Of a stretch of DNA of 64,000 nt, positions 36,629 to 45,381 are shown in pieces. Origin of the DNA: Pararhizobium sp. A13 (lineage in GTDB: Bacteria; Pseudomonadota; Alphaproteobacteria; Rhizobiales; Rhizobiaceae). The DNA lies in assembly GCF_040126305.1 (NCBI RefSeq), contig NZ_CP149510.1, positions 3,545,001 to 3,609,000 of the forward strand. The letters are read 5' to 3'. Position numbers and translations under genes: made by a program. The number at the start of each line of letters is the position of its first letter. Positions within the stretch are counted from its first letter, which is position 1. Below the pieces are notes generated by a model. It did no database searches, had not been told where the DNA came from, and worked only from the letters and a program-made list of their open reading frames with translations.

Positions 36629-37666
36629 ATGGAAGTTCGCGTTCAAAACATACGCAAGGAATTCGGTCGCTTTCCGGCGCTTAACGATGTGTCGCTCGAC
36701 ATTCGCTCTGGCGAGTTGATCGCATTGCTGGGGCCCTCGGGCTCCGGCAAGACGACGTTGCTGCGACTAATCGCAGGCCTGGAGAGCCCGACGGAAGGTA
36801 CCGTCTATTTCGGTAACGAGGACGCCTCGCGCAAGACGGTGCAGGAGCGTAACATCGGCTTCGTCTTCCAGCACTACGCCCTGTTTCGCCACATGACCGT
36901 GCTCGACAACGTCTCCTTCGGCCTGACGATCCGCCCTGCGGGACGCCGTCCGCCAAAAGCCGATATCCGCAAGCGCGCTCTGGAACTGCTCGACCTCGTG
37001 CAACTGAGTGGCCTAGAAAAGCGCTACCCGGCGCAGCTGTCCGGCGGCCAGCGCCAGCGTGTGGCGCTCGCCCGCGCCATGGCGGTGGAGCCGAACGTCC
37101 TGCTGCTCGACGAGCCCTTCGGCGCGCTGGACGCGCAGGTACGCAAGGAGCTGCGCCGCTGGCTCCGCGAAATCCACGACCGCACCGGCCACACCACCGT
37201 CTTCGTGACGCACGACCAGGACGAGGCGCTGGAACTCGCCGACCGTGTCGTTGTCATGAGCAAGGGCAAGATCGAGCAGATCGGTACGCCGGACGATATC
37301 TACGACACGCCAAACTCGCCCTTCGTCTTCGGTTTCATCGGCCAGTCGAACATTCTTCCGGTCCGTGTCGAAAACGGCCAGCTTTGGCTCGAGGACCGCT
37401 CGATCGGCGTCAGCGCACCTGGCGAAGCCGACGGCCCCGCGCAGCTCTATTTCCGCCCGCACGACATAGAATTGCTCGATGGCTGCGGCGGCTGCATTGC
37501 CGGTATCGTCGTCCAGACCCGGCGTGTCGCCGGCACCCGCCACGTCGAGCTCGATATCGGCGCAGCCAATACGAAGGTCGAAATCGAACTGCCACCGGAA
37601 AAGGCAACTTCCGACCGGTCTCGCCTCGCCTTCAGGCCGACCCGCTGGAAACTGTTCCGCGACTGA
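36629..37666 (+). CDS. cysA: Sulfate ABC transporter ATP-binding protein CysA
   Basis: 345 residues. ABC ATPase with Walker A GPSGSGKT, signature LSGGQRQR, Walker B VLLLDEPFGALD and the H-loop VFVTHDQDEA. It also has a C-terminal TOBE-type regulatory extension (AQLYFRPHDIELLDGC) typical of CysA. Energises sulfate import. Last gene of the operon; a hairpin follows. Confidence 0.93.
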   Translation: MEVRVQNIRKEFGRFPALNDVSLDIRSGELIALLGPSGSGKTTLLRLIAGLESPTEGTVYFGNEDASRKTVQERNIGFVFQHYALFRHMTVLDNVSFGLTIRPAGRRPPKADIRKRALELLDLVQLSGLEKRYPAQLSGGQRQRVALARAMAVEPNVLLLDEPFGALDAQVRKELRRWLREIHDRTGHTTVFVTHDQDEALELADRVVVMSKGKIEQIGTPDDIYDTPNSPFVFGFIGQSNILPVRVENGQLWLEDRSIGVSAPGEADGPAQLYFRPHDIELLDGCGGCIAGIVVQTRRVAGTRHVELDIGAANTKVEIELPPEKATSDRSRLAFRPTRWKLFRD

Positions 37667-37688
37667 CCAGGGCCCCGATCAGCTTGAG

Positions 37689-37715
37689 ATCACCCCAGGG
37701 CTCCCCTGGGGTGAT
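37689..37715 (+). terminator. Hairpin after cysA
   Basis: Perfect 12-base stem (37689-37700 with 37704-37715) around a 3-base loop, about 22 bases past the stop. No T run follows, so it may act as a mRNA 3' stabiliser or factor-dependent terminator. Confidence 0.6.
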
Positions 37716-37866
37716 GCCGCCATTGCCGCGAAACACCGCATTTCTCCTTCGCAACAAATATGCTGTTGCTTTGACACTTGTTTTCACAGGAACAGCTTGA
37801 TCCGCGGTACCGAGCCGTCGCATCCTGCCGGGCTATCACGCCTGTTTTAATCGCTGCAGGGCCGGA

Positions 37867-39915
37867 ATGAACTACAGACGCGAAATAGATGGGCTGAGAT
37901 CGGTAGCGGTCATTCCGGTGGTGCTATTCCATGCCGGCTTCCAGCAGTTCAGCGGCGGGTTTATCGGTGTCGATATCTTCTTCGTCATCAGTGGTTATCT
38001 GATTACCTCGATCATCATCGCGGAACGGGAAAAAGACACTTTTTCACTGCTGAAATTCTACGAGCGTCGGGCGCGCCGCATCCTTCCCGTGCTCTTCTTC
38101 GTACTCTTGTGCTGCATGCCGTTTGCCTGGGCCTGGATGCTGCCTGACCAGATGACGAGCTTCGCCACAAGCATCATCTCGGTCTGCCTGTTCGCTTCCA
38201 ACTTCTTTTTCTGGGGTGAGAGCGGCGGCTACTTCGCCGCGGCTTCGGAAGAGCAGCCGCTGCTGCACACCTGGAGCCTGGCGGTGGAAGAGCAGTACTA
38301 CATGCTGTTTCCATTGTTCGTGATACTGGTCTGGCAATTCGGCCGCCGGGCGCTGATCGGTGCTATCGCGGCGATCGCCGTCGCCAGTCTGCTGCTCGCC
38401 CAGTACGGTTCACAGAATTTTGCGACGGCAAATTTCTACCTGCCGCACGCGCGCGCCTGGGAACTGCTGGCCGGATCGCTCTGCGCCTTCGCGCTGGCGG
38501 GCGGGCGGCAATACAAAAGCAACATTCTATCCCTGACGGGGTTGGCGATCATCGTCTTCTCGGTTTTCGCCTACGATCAGGCGACCCCCTTTCCGTCCCT
38601 TTATGCACTCGTCCCAGTTCTCGGCGCCGCCTTGGTCATCCTGTTCGGATCGGAGGAAACGATAGCGGCACGCTTGCTCTCGACGCGCCCAATGGTCGGC
38701 ATCGGCCTGATCAGCTACAGCCTTTATCTCTGGCATCAACCGGTGTTCGCCTTCGCGCGCATCCGCAGCTTGACCGAACCTTCCGCGCTGGCGATGGGCC
38801 TGCTTGCACTTGGCTGTTTTCCCCTTGCCTACCTTTCCTGGCGTTTCGTCGAGACACCGTTCCGCAAGGGCGCCAAAACAACACTTCTGCCAAGGCCGGT
38901 CCAGATTCTGAGTGCCGCTGCAGTCACAGCCTTGCTGTTCATCGGGACAGGCTTTTACGGTCTTTCCAACGGCGGCCTGCAATTCCGCTTGCCGCGGGAG
39001 GCGCAGGCTGCGCTTGCCCAGGAGCGTCACGACCCCGTCATGGACACATGTCTGTTCGACAAGGGCGAGGCATCCCTGCCCCATCCGGTTCGAGATTGCC
39101 TGACCAAACATTCAGCCGGCAGCAAGACGATCCTGATAGGCGATTCTCATGCCGCCGCACTCGCCGGAGAAGCACTCCGCGTCTTCGACGCAAATGACGC
39201 CGATCTCTATGTGATGACCCATTCCGCGTGCGTCGGCTTTTCCGGGTTCTACGTTTCCAGTCCAAAATACCGGTTGCGCTGCAATTCCTTTTTCACCGGC
39301 ATAGAGGACTATATTCGCAAGAGCGATACGACGACCATTGTCATGGCAAACCGCTGGAGCCTTTATCTCGACGGCACGCCCTTCGACAATGGCGAGGGCG
39401 GCATCGAGCTTCTGAAACCCACCTACGTCGATCTCTTCGACCGTGTGGGTGAGCAGGCGAGGCAGGACGATCCGGCGCGCAAGGCCCGCGTGTTGAAACA
39501 ATATGTGGCTGATATCCAAAACTATCTCGATGCGGGCCGCAATGTGGTGCTCGTCTATCCGATACCGGAAGCCGGGTGGAACGTGCCGGAACTTGTGGCG
39601 AAGAGCGCGATGACCGGGCGCAAAAAACTGGAGTTCAGCACCAGCTTTGAACGCTATCTGCAGCGAAACCAGGCAGTCATCGCCGCCTTCGACGCCATCT
39701 CCCACCCCAATCTCTTCCGCGTGAAGCCTAGCGATTTCTTCTGCAGCACCTTCATCAAGCAGCGATGCATCAACAGCGTCGACGCCGACAGGGTTTTCTA
39801 CTTCGACGACGATCACCTGTCAGATGCGGGCGCCGCGCTGGTCGTTCCAGCGCTGTTGGACGCTGTGCGAACGATCAGGGAGCGTGACGTGGGACCTACG
39901 CTGGTCAAGAAATAG
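37867..39915 (+). CDS. Acyltransferase-3 / SGNH fused O-acetyltransferase (OafA-type)
   Basis: 682 residues. The N-terminal acyltransferase-3 membrane domain starts YRREIDGLRSVAVIPVVLFHAG and contains FFVISGYLITSI and LHTWSLAVEEQYYML, about ten membrane segments to residue ~365. A periplasmic SGNH esterase-like domain follows (GDSHAAAL at about 425; DDHLSDAGA near 648 supplying the Asp-x-x-His-type dyad). Such enzymes O-acetylate surface polysaccharide such as LPS O-antigen or exopolysaccharide. Stands alone after the sulfate operon. Confidence 0.9.
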   Translation: MNYRREIDGLRSVAVIPVVLFHAGFQQFSGGFIGVDIFFVISGYLITSIIIAEREKDTFSLLKFYERRARRILPVLFFVLLCCMPFAWAWMLPDQMTSFATSIISVCLFASNFFFWGESGGYFAAASEEQPLLHTWSLAVEEQYYMLFPLFVILVWQFGRRALIGAIAAIAVASLLLAQYGSQNFATANFYLPHARAWELLAGSLCAFALAGGRQYKSNILSLTGLAIIVFSVFAYDQATPFPSLYALVPVLGAALVILFGSEETIAARLLSTRPMVGIGLISYSLYLWHQPVFAFARIRSLTEPSALAMGLLALGCFPLAYLSWRFVETPFRKGAKTTLLPRPVQILSAAAVTALLFIGTGFYGLSNGGLQFRLPREAQAALAQERHDPVMDTCLFDKGEASLPHPVRDCLTKHSAGSKTILIGDSHAAALAGEALRVFDANDADLYVMTHSACVGFSGFYVSSPKYRLRCNSFFTGIEDYIRKSDTTTIVMANRWSLYLDGTPFDNGEGGIELLKPTYVDLFDRVGEQARQDDPARKARVLKQYVADIQNYLDAGRNVVLVYPIPEAGWNVPELVAKSAMTGRKKLEFSTSFERYLQRNQAVIAAFDAISHPNLFRVKPSDFFCSTFIKQRCINSVDADRVFYFDDDHLSDAGAALVVPALLDAVRTIRERDVGPTLVKK

Positions 39916-40095
39916 GCCACAACTCCTTGCCTTAGAAAGGCACGAAACCGCACGCTTGCTGACGTAAACCTTCGCTAAGGCCACGAACATGTCTTAGTGA
40001 ATGGCGCTATCTTAAAATTGCGCTAAACTGCGGTCATCATCAGGTAGTGGGGGCCTAAACGGGTTGCAACCGCCCCACCCAAAGGAGGAATCCCC

Positions 40096-40326
40096 ATGGC
40101 GAACGCCACCATGCATATGGACGTTCTCTGTGCCGAGGATATCGACACACTACGGCTCGTTTTCGATCAGTTTTGCGAAGCACATCAAAGGGCACGATCA
40201 GACAGTGACATGGAGATCTGCGCCAATATCATGGTCCGGCTCTACCAGAACGGTGAACGGGACCTTGCCGTTTTGACGACAGCCTGCGAAATCGCCTTGC
40301 GGCGGGACATCGCCATCGGGGCGTGA
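40096..40326 (+). CDS. Small hypothetical protein (76 aa)
   Basis: MANATMHMDVLCAEDIDTLR begins an acidic helical protein with two Cys and EICANIMVRLYQNGER. Excellent ribosome site AAAGGAGGAA. This looks like the short conserved unnamed proteins common in rhizobial genomes. It converges with the 54-residue membrane protein gene next to it. No function assigned. Confidence 0.65.
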   Translation: MANATMHMDVLCAEDIDTLRLVFDQFCEAHQRARSDSDMEICANIMVRLYQNGERDLAVLTTACEIALRRDIAIGA

Positions 40327-40352
40327 TTGGTAAAAAGAGGAGAGCAAATCCG

Positions 40353-40517
40353 CTACCTGGTCTCCTCGGCAGCATTTTCCGGCGCAACGACAAGCGGGTC
40401 CGGAGGCATGGTGTTTTTGGTGCTTGCATCCGGCGCGTAATATTGCACGACAAGGACACTGAGAATCGAACCGATCACGAAGCCGATCACGGCGATCATG
40501 CCTGCGCGCGAGGTCAT
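40353..40517 (-). CDS. Small single-pass membrane protein (54 aa)
   Basis: Minus-strand frame starting MTSRAGMIAVIGFVIGSILS at 40517, with GGAGGAAAGGAC just before the ATG. One membrane helix (residues about 7-25, continuing VLVVQYYAPD) and a short acidic tail ending EETR. The strong ribosome site and clean hydrophobic segment make it likely real despite its size. Role unknown. Confidence 0.7.
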   Translation of the reverse strand: MTSRAGMIAVIGFVIGSILSVLVVQYYAPDASTKNTMPPDPLVVAPENAAEETR

Positions 40518-40612
40518 GTCCTTTCCTCCAGCCGAACTCTCGTGGAACCCGGCGGTATGCCCCTGCCCGGCCGCGCGTTCCGCGGACCGGGCCAGACTTT
40601 CAAAATCAGCGT

Positions 40613-41221
40613 CTATTCATAAACATAGACGATCCGGCGGCTTTGCGGATCGACCAGTATCGGCCGATCGTTAATGCGCACATAGCTGTACTGATAGTTC
40701 GGCACCTGCGAGATCACCACATCGCCCGGCAGAGTTGCCCCGACCACCACTTCGCCGTCATAGGGAGCCGTCTCCATGGGCGTGCGCTCGATATAGGTGA
40801 TCACTTCGGGCGGCGGTACGATGGTTTCGCCGACCTTCCCGATCAATTCATCTCCCGGTGCGGGATCGGCAGGTCCGCCGATGCTGCCCGTCCCATCGTA
40901 GCTGACGACCGGGACACCAAGATCGACGCGGCGTTCCTGAAGGATAACCGGCGCGCCATTGTAGTCCACGGTCAGTTCCTGGGCGAAAACCCAGCCACGC
41001 ATGCCGTTGACATCGATGCGGCACCAATTCTCGCCGTCGAGGCAGCCGTCAAGCACTGCCGAACTGCCGCGCGTCGCGACACCAACGGAAGGATATCCCG
41101 TGCCGGGCCCGGAATAGACCGTCAGGTCCGTCGCCGTCGTCGCCATCATGGCAGCTTGCGCGAGCCCTGCGCCTGAGAGCAGCATGGCACCGACGAGCAA
41201 GGGCTTTGAAATCCACCGCAT
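40613..41221 (-). CDS. Exported SH3-domain protein with DUF1236
   Basis: 202 residues. Signal peptide MRWISKPLLVGAMLLSGAGL-AQA, then a bacterial SH3 domain (TDLTVYSGPGTGYPSVGVA, GENWCRIDVNGMRGWVFAQ), a Pro-rich linker, and a C-terminal DUF1236 segment (QVPNYQYSYVRINDRPILVD, RRIVYVYE). Periplasmic; SH3b domains often bind cell-wall peptides. Start 41221 is preceded by AGGAG. Confidence 0.85.
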   Translation of the reverse strand: MRWISKPLLVGAMLLSGAGLAQAAMMATTATDLTVYSGPGTGYPSVGVATRGSSAVLDGCLDGENWCRIDVNGMRGWVFAQELTVDYNGAPVILQERRVDLGVPVVSYDGTGSIGGPADPAPGDELIGKVGETIVPPPEVITYIERTPMETAPYDGEVVVGATLPGDVVISQVPNYQYSYVRINDRPILVDPQSRRIVYVYE

Positions 41222-41486
41222 GTTTTTTCTCCTGTGAATGGTGAATCCCAAACGCCTGACCCCGCGCAAGGTTCCGTGGATGCAGTTTTCCGCATCCGAG
41301 CGCACTCTCTTCAGGGCATCAACGGCCGCAAGGCCCGCACGGCAAACGAGGATTGCCGCACGGGCCTCTAGTCGTCTTCTTCCACATAGGGTGGCGGCGA
41401 CTTGTGGAGGCTCGGCCTCGGGGAAAGACAAAACCTCCCGCCGATCGAAGCGGGGGCCTTTCCGATCGACTGGATGAATTTTAGAC

Positions 41487-41503
41487 ACATTAAATATATC
41501 GAC
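41487..41503. repeat. 17-bp sequence shared with the tauA upstream region
   Basis: ACATTAAATATATCGAC occurs exactly here and at 53165-53181 upstream of the tauA-like gene. In this copy it lies in a gene-poor tract (41222-42157) and about 40 bases before the amidase remnant. Low complexity makes chance possible but a 17-base exact match in GC-rich DNA is notable. Confidence 0.6.
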
Positions 41504-41525
41504 AATACCCAAGCAAATCATCATC

Positions 41526-41729
41526 ATGACTGTTCGCAGGCAAACGACTCTCGGCGTGGCGCACCTCACTGCTACGCCTCCTGGCTGGGACAAAGGTACA
41601 ACCGGTATTGCTACCATTCATAGGGCGCAGGGCTGGTCGGACATAGGATATAACGAGATCATCTATCCGGATGGCCGCACCGAAATAGGGCACAAGTTGT
41701 CACAGGTTCGGCCACGAACCACTTTCTGA
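41526..41729 (+). pseudogene. Remnant of phage-type N-acetylmuramoyl-L-alanine amidase
   Basis: The 67-residue frame has the family's N-terminal landmarks: VAHLTATPPGWDKGT (His zinc ligand context), IHRAQGWSDIGYNEIIYPDG and then a stop shortly after GHKLSQVRP. Intact amidases of this peptidoglycan-recognition fold are about 150 residues or more, with further His and Cys zinc ligands that are missing here. It is therefore a truncated remnant, probably from a prophage. The surrounding 41222-42157 region has no other convincing gene. Confidence 0.55.
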
Positions 41730-42157
41730 CCGCTCTCCCGTATGGGATCATCCAAGCATCACCGCCCTGCCTCACATCTCCGCTCCGACGAACCGGGAAT
41801 CTGCCGCTCGGATCGTTGCTGAGAATATCCGAGTCTACAGATCAACGGGCTTGCTGCCGCGCAGAATTGATGCCGAGAGCGCCTATCGAGGCTGTCCGGC
41901 CCAGCGCTATCACGGCAACGGCGATACCGCCTCAACCGGTGCGTCGACATCGACAACCAGGCGTGTTTCAGCACCTGCCGTCAATTGGCGAGATGTTTTG
42001 TGTGGGTTTCTTTGCGCCGAGAGGACGAACACTTGACATGGCCGCCACAGAGTAACAACTTCCGGTACCACACGGCGCCAATCGAGTGGTAATCCTTGCT
42101 CAAGCATTGGCTCATATTCTGCCTAGAACCATGCCACCGGCCGAAGGAGGAAAGCAT

Positions 42158-42661
42158 ATGCGTGCCCTGGTTCTGACATTTGTTCGTCTCGGACCCGCTT
42201 TGGTCTATGCCGTGGGTGCAATATTTGCCGTCAGTATAGTCCTGCTTGCGGTGTATCCATCGAGCGCGCTTGCTTGGGCACTGTACCTGACGACACTACC
42301 GGTGTTGCGCCTACCGGCGTTTGTGTTGCTTGGCATCTCAGGGGTCGAAGTGTGGCACCTTATCGCCGCGCTGGGGTCCCTCGCAGCCTGTGGTGTGTAT
42401 CTCGCATTGCTCCCGAAACGGCTTCCTAGGACGCGCTTCGTTCATGCCCATGTTGCGCTGCTTGTGCTGATCCTTGCCAACACCGGCGCAAACCGCCCTG
42501 AGGCAAGTGGCCTTGGACCGTCTCTGCCGGGGAGTAGCTACTGGTCGCTTCCGATCCCGACAACACTGCTCGGGACCGCTCTGATAATCTTGGCCGCTCT
42601 CGCCTGCTTGTCCTCTCATGCCGAGATCATACGCCGCGTCCGCTCCAGGCGAGTTTACTAA
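42158..42661 (+). CDS. Hypothetical integral membrane protein
   Basis: 167 residues from ATG 42158 (site AAGGAGGAAA). About four membrane segments: LTFVRLGPALVYAVGAIFAV, LPAFVLLGISGVEVWHLIAA, a segment around VALLVLILANTG, and TLLGTALIILAALAC. No recognised family. It precedes an isoprenylcysteine methyltransferase-like gene by 72 bases and may be co-expressed with it. The composition is less GC-biased than nearby genes, consistent with acquired DNA. Confidence 0.65.
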   Translation: MRALVLTFVRLGPALVYAVGAIFAVSIVLLAVYPSSALAWALYLTTLPVLRLPAFVLLGISGVEVWHLIAALGSLAACGVYLALLPKRLPRTRFVHAHVALLVLILANTGANRPEASGLGPSLPGSSYWSLPIPTTLLGTALIILAALACLSSHAEIIRRVRSRRVY

Positions 42662-42733
42662 TTTATACAGTTGCCGTTGATATTCACTGCAACCGTGCCA
42701 AGATGGCCTCCGAACAATCCTGGGGAGGCACCA

Positions 42734-43420
42734 ATGAACAGTCGATATTTGGCTGTTGCTGACATCGCCGGCAGGGTCTGCATCTGTCTCTACTTCATTC
42801 CGGCGCTGATAACCCGGGTGATTTTCATTCAGCAGACTTTCGCGCGCGCCGATCTGACGTCTATCGACGTAGTGACTGCAGCAGCCAGTTTTGCGTCCGT
42901 GCTGTTCCTTGGAATGATCTGTGTCGTTACAATTACCCGCCTCCCTCCGCTCCGCTCGGCTGAAAGCACGGAGGGCTACATCACAGCAATGGCGGGCACC
43001 TTCCTTTTGGTCGTCGTCGCCGGGTATTTGCCGCCCGTTGAAATGTCCATTGCTACTCGCTCGTTAGGCTTGGCTTTGACCATCATCGGACTTCTTGCCT
43101 CGGTCTATGTGCTGTTTTTTCTGGGCCGCGCCTTCAGCATCATGCCTGAAGCGCGAACACTGGTCGCCAGCGGCCCCTACTCCATCGTGCGTCACCCGCT
43201 CTATCTCACCGAGGAAATCGCGGTGATCGGGCTCATCACCATGAACCTGTCGATCTGGTCGGTGTCACTTGGCGTCATCCACTGGCTGATCCAACTGCGA
43301 CGCATGGTTAACGAGGAACGGGTGTTGCGGGCAACTTTCCCCGATTACGACTCCTATGCGCAAGCAGTGCCTCGAATCATGCCGTTTACGAACGCGGGAA
43401 AGCTGCGGTCGGCGGCGTGA
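42734..43420 (+). CDS. Isoprenylcysteine carboxyl methyltransferase-like membrane protein
   Basis: 228 residues starting MNSRYLAVADIAGRVC. Several membrane segments and the ICMT/phospholipid methyltransferase C-terminal block: ASGPYSIVRHPLYLTEEIA, then MVNEERVLRATFPDYDSYAQ. These bind S-adenosylmethionine in the family. Bacterial members methylate lipids or unknown targets. GGGGAGG precedes the start. The substrate is not known. Confidence 0.75.
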   Translation: MNSRYLAVADIAGRVCICLYFIPALITRVIFIQQTFARADLTSIDVVTAAASFASVLFLGMICVVTITRLPPLRSAESTEGYITAMAGTFLLVVVAGYLPPVEMSIATRSLGLALTIIGLLASVYVLFFLGRAFSIMPEARTLVASGPYSIVRHPLYLTEEIAVIGLITMNLSIWSVSLGVIHWLIQLRRMVNEERVLRATFPDYDSYAQAVPRIMPFTNAGKLRSAA

Positions 43421-43578
43421 CGGCGGAGGCTGATGCGTAGCGCGCAACGCCCTCAGTGAGCGAACATCGTCCGTCGTAGCATCCGCTTGCCGACGCCCGT
43501 CTTTGCAGGCCTGTCCATCATCGAATATGGAAGATGATGCGGAGGGTTCCCCGTTTCGATCGTGCTCGGTGCATACCC

Positions 43579-44622
43579 CTAACCTTCGCGCTGTTCCGGC
43601 GCGAGGAGATCGGCGTGATGCGCGCGCGCGACGTCTGGATGCGAACGGAGCCGGCTTTTCAGGTGGTTCTGGCCGACTTCACGGAAGATCGGGTTCAGCG
43701 GATCGACCGTGATGCCGCGCTGCGACCCGCGCAACTCTTCGGGCAGATCGATGACCGGAATCGAGGCGTCATATCGGGCACCGAGGAAGAAGGCGACCGA
43801 GAAGCGCTCGGCACCCGCCGGCGGCGCAACCACGCCGTGTACGTCTGCCCGCACAAAGCCGTTTGTGGCGAGTTCAAGCAGTTCGCCGGTATTGATGATG
43901 AACGTGCCTGGAACCGGCGGCGCCTCGATCCACACCCCCTCCTCCGTACGCACCCTGAGGCCTGGCGTCACATCCTGAAGCAGCACGGTCACGAAGCCAC
44001 CATCCTTGTGTGCCCCGACGCCCTGATCGGTCTCTGCCACGTCGCGGCCCGGATAGCGGATGATCTTCAGCAATTGCGACGGCTGCGGCTCATAGATCGG
44101 CGCAAAAACGTCCTCCGGCTGGCCGAGCGCCACGGCAATCGCCTTCAGCACATCGATACCGATGCGGGTGACCTCCGCCTGATAGGCAAGCAGCAGCGGC
44201 TTCAGCTCCGGCAGCGCCGACGGCCACTGGTTCGGGCCGAGAAGACGGTGCCAGGCCGGCGTATCCGGGCCGATTGCAACTGCCTCGCCCTCGGTGTTGA
44301 CGTCGAGCTGCTCGCGCCAGTCCTGTTCGCCACGCGTCCGCTCCAGGCCCGCCCGATTATAGCCGCGGAAATGCGGCGACTTCACCATTTCGATCTCGAT
44401 CTTCTGCTCGAGCGGCAGCGCGAAGAAGCGCTTGGCGGTCGCGACGACATCGGCGATCAACTTGGTATCGACGCCATGTCCCGTCAGGTAGAAAAAACCA
44501 TGGTCATGCAGCGTCTTGCGCAGTTCGGCGATGAATGCGTCCCGCTCTGAGGCCGTTCCATGGAAGCGCGAAAAGTCGAGCGTAGGCAGGTGTGTCTGGA
44601 CTGGATGGGAATGGAGGGTCAT
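43579..44622 (-). CDS. Isopenicillin-N-synthase-like 2-oxoglutarate/Fe(II) oxygenase
   Basis: 347 residues. N-terminal DIOX_N region (LPTLDFSRFHGTASERDAF, FFYLTGHGVD), then the oxygenase core with the iron ligands in GVGAHKDGGFVTVL (His-x-Asp) and ADVHGVVAPP (His), plus RFSVAFF supplying the co-substrate Arg. Last gene of a six-gene minus-strand operon with a methionine-type ABC transporter, an aminotransferase and an FAD oxidase, so it probably hydroxylates or cleaves an organosulfur or amino-acid-like compound. Substrate unknown. Confidence 0.85.
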   Translation of the reverse strand: MTLHSHPVQTHLPTLDFSRFHGTASERDAFIAELRKTLHDHGFFYLTGHGVDTKLIADVVATAKRFFALPLEQKIEIEMVKSPHFRGYNRAGLERTRGEQDWREQLDVNTEGEAVAIGPDTPAWHRLLGPNQWPSALPELKPLLLAYQAEVTRIGIDVLKAIAVALGQPEDVFAPIYEPQPSQLLKIIRYPGRDVAETDQGVGAHKDGGFVTVLLQDVTPGLRVRTEEGVWIEAPPVPGTFIINTGELLELATNGFVRADVHGVVAPPAGAERFSVAFFLGARYDASIPVIDLPEELRGSQRGITVDPLNPIFREVGQNHLKSRLRSHPDVARAHHADLLAPEQREG

Positions 44623-44688
44623 CTGGCTGTCTCATCGGTTGAATGAACGGAATTTGGGCCACTATGGCGCAGCCCGTTTGTACATCGG

Positions 44689-45381
44689 TCACGTGCTGCC
44701 GCGGCCGCGGGCGACCCGGTGGTTGACACTGCGGGCTGCCCAATCACCAGCCATCTGGATCGATTGAACGATGGCGACCAGAGTGACGACCACCGCCACC
44801 ATGACCTCCGGCATGAAACGCTGATAGCCAAAGCGGATGCCGAGATCGCCAAGGCCACCCCCGCCGACCGTGCCGGCCATGGCAGAATAGCCGATCAGGC
44901 TGACAAGCGTGACCGTCTGGCCGGCGACGATGCCTGGCAAAGCTTCCGGCAGGAGAACCTTGCAAATGATCTGCAACGGCGTCGCCCCCATGCTTTCCGC
45001 CGCCTCTATCAGTGTCTGATCGACCTCCCGCATCGCCGTTTCGGCAAGACGGGCATAAAGAGGGATAATCGCGACGGTGAGGGGCACGATGGCTGCGAAC
45101 GTGCCGACCGTCGTTCCAGCGACAAGGCGTGTAAAAGGAATGATCGCCACCATCAGGATGATGAAGGGCGTCGAGCGCACCAGATTGACCACCGTGCCGG
45201 CGATGCGGTTAAAAACGGGGCGCTCCAGAAACTGGCCCGGCGCCGTCACCACCAGCAGAATGCCGAGCGGCAGACCGACGAGCGTCGACAACAACGCAGC
45301 AACCGCCACCATGGTGACGGTCTGCCGCAGCGAATCAAGAAGGAGACCGGCGAGCGCCGGCGGCAGCAGGTCGAACAGCAT
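44689..45381 (-). CDS. metI: Methionine-type ABC transporter permease MetI
   Basis: 230 residues, five or so membrane segments and the EAA loop EAAESMGATPLQIICKVLLPEALPG, with GYSAMAGTVGGGGLGDLGI near the end, all typical of MetI. The start at 45381 follows GGAGAGG and lies inside the end of metN (47-base overlap). Imports methionine or an analogue with MetN and MetQ. Confidence 0.88.
   Translation of the reverse strand: MLFDLLPPALAGLLLDSLRQTVTMVAVAALLSTLVGLPLGILLVVTAPGQFLERPVFNRIAGTVVNLVRSTPFIILMVAIIPFTRLVAGTTVGTFAAIVPLTVAIIPLYARLAETAMREVDQTLIEAAESMGATPLQIICKVLLPEALPGIVAGQTVTLVSLIGYSAMAGTVGGGGLGDLGIRFGYQRFMPEVMVAVVVTLVAIVQSIQMAGDWAARSVNHRVARGRGST

Noticed and set aside
41816..42055. 79-codon plus-strand frame in the gene-poor tract
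   Set aside because: No ribosome site, no recognisable domain and no coding-like composition.
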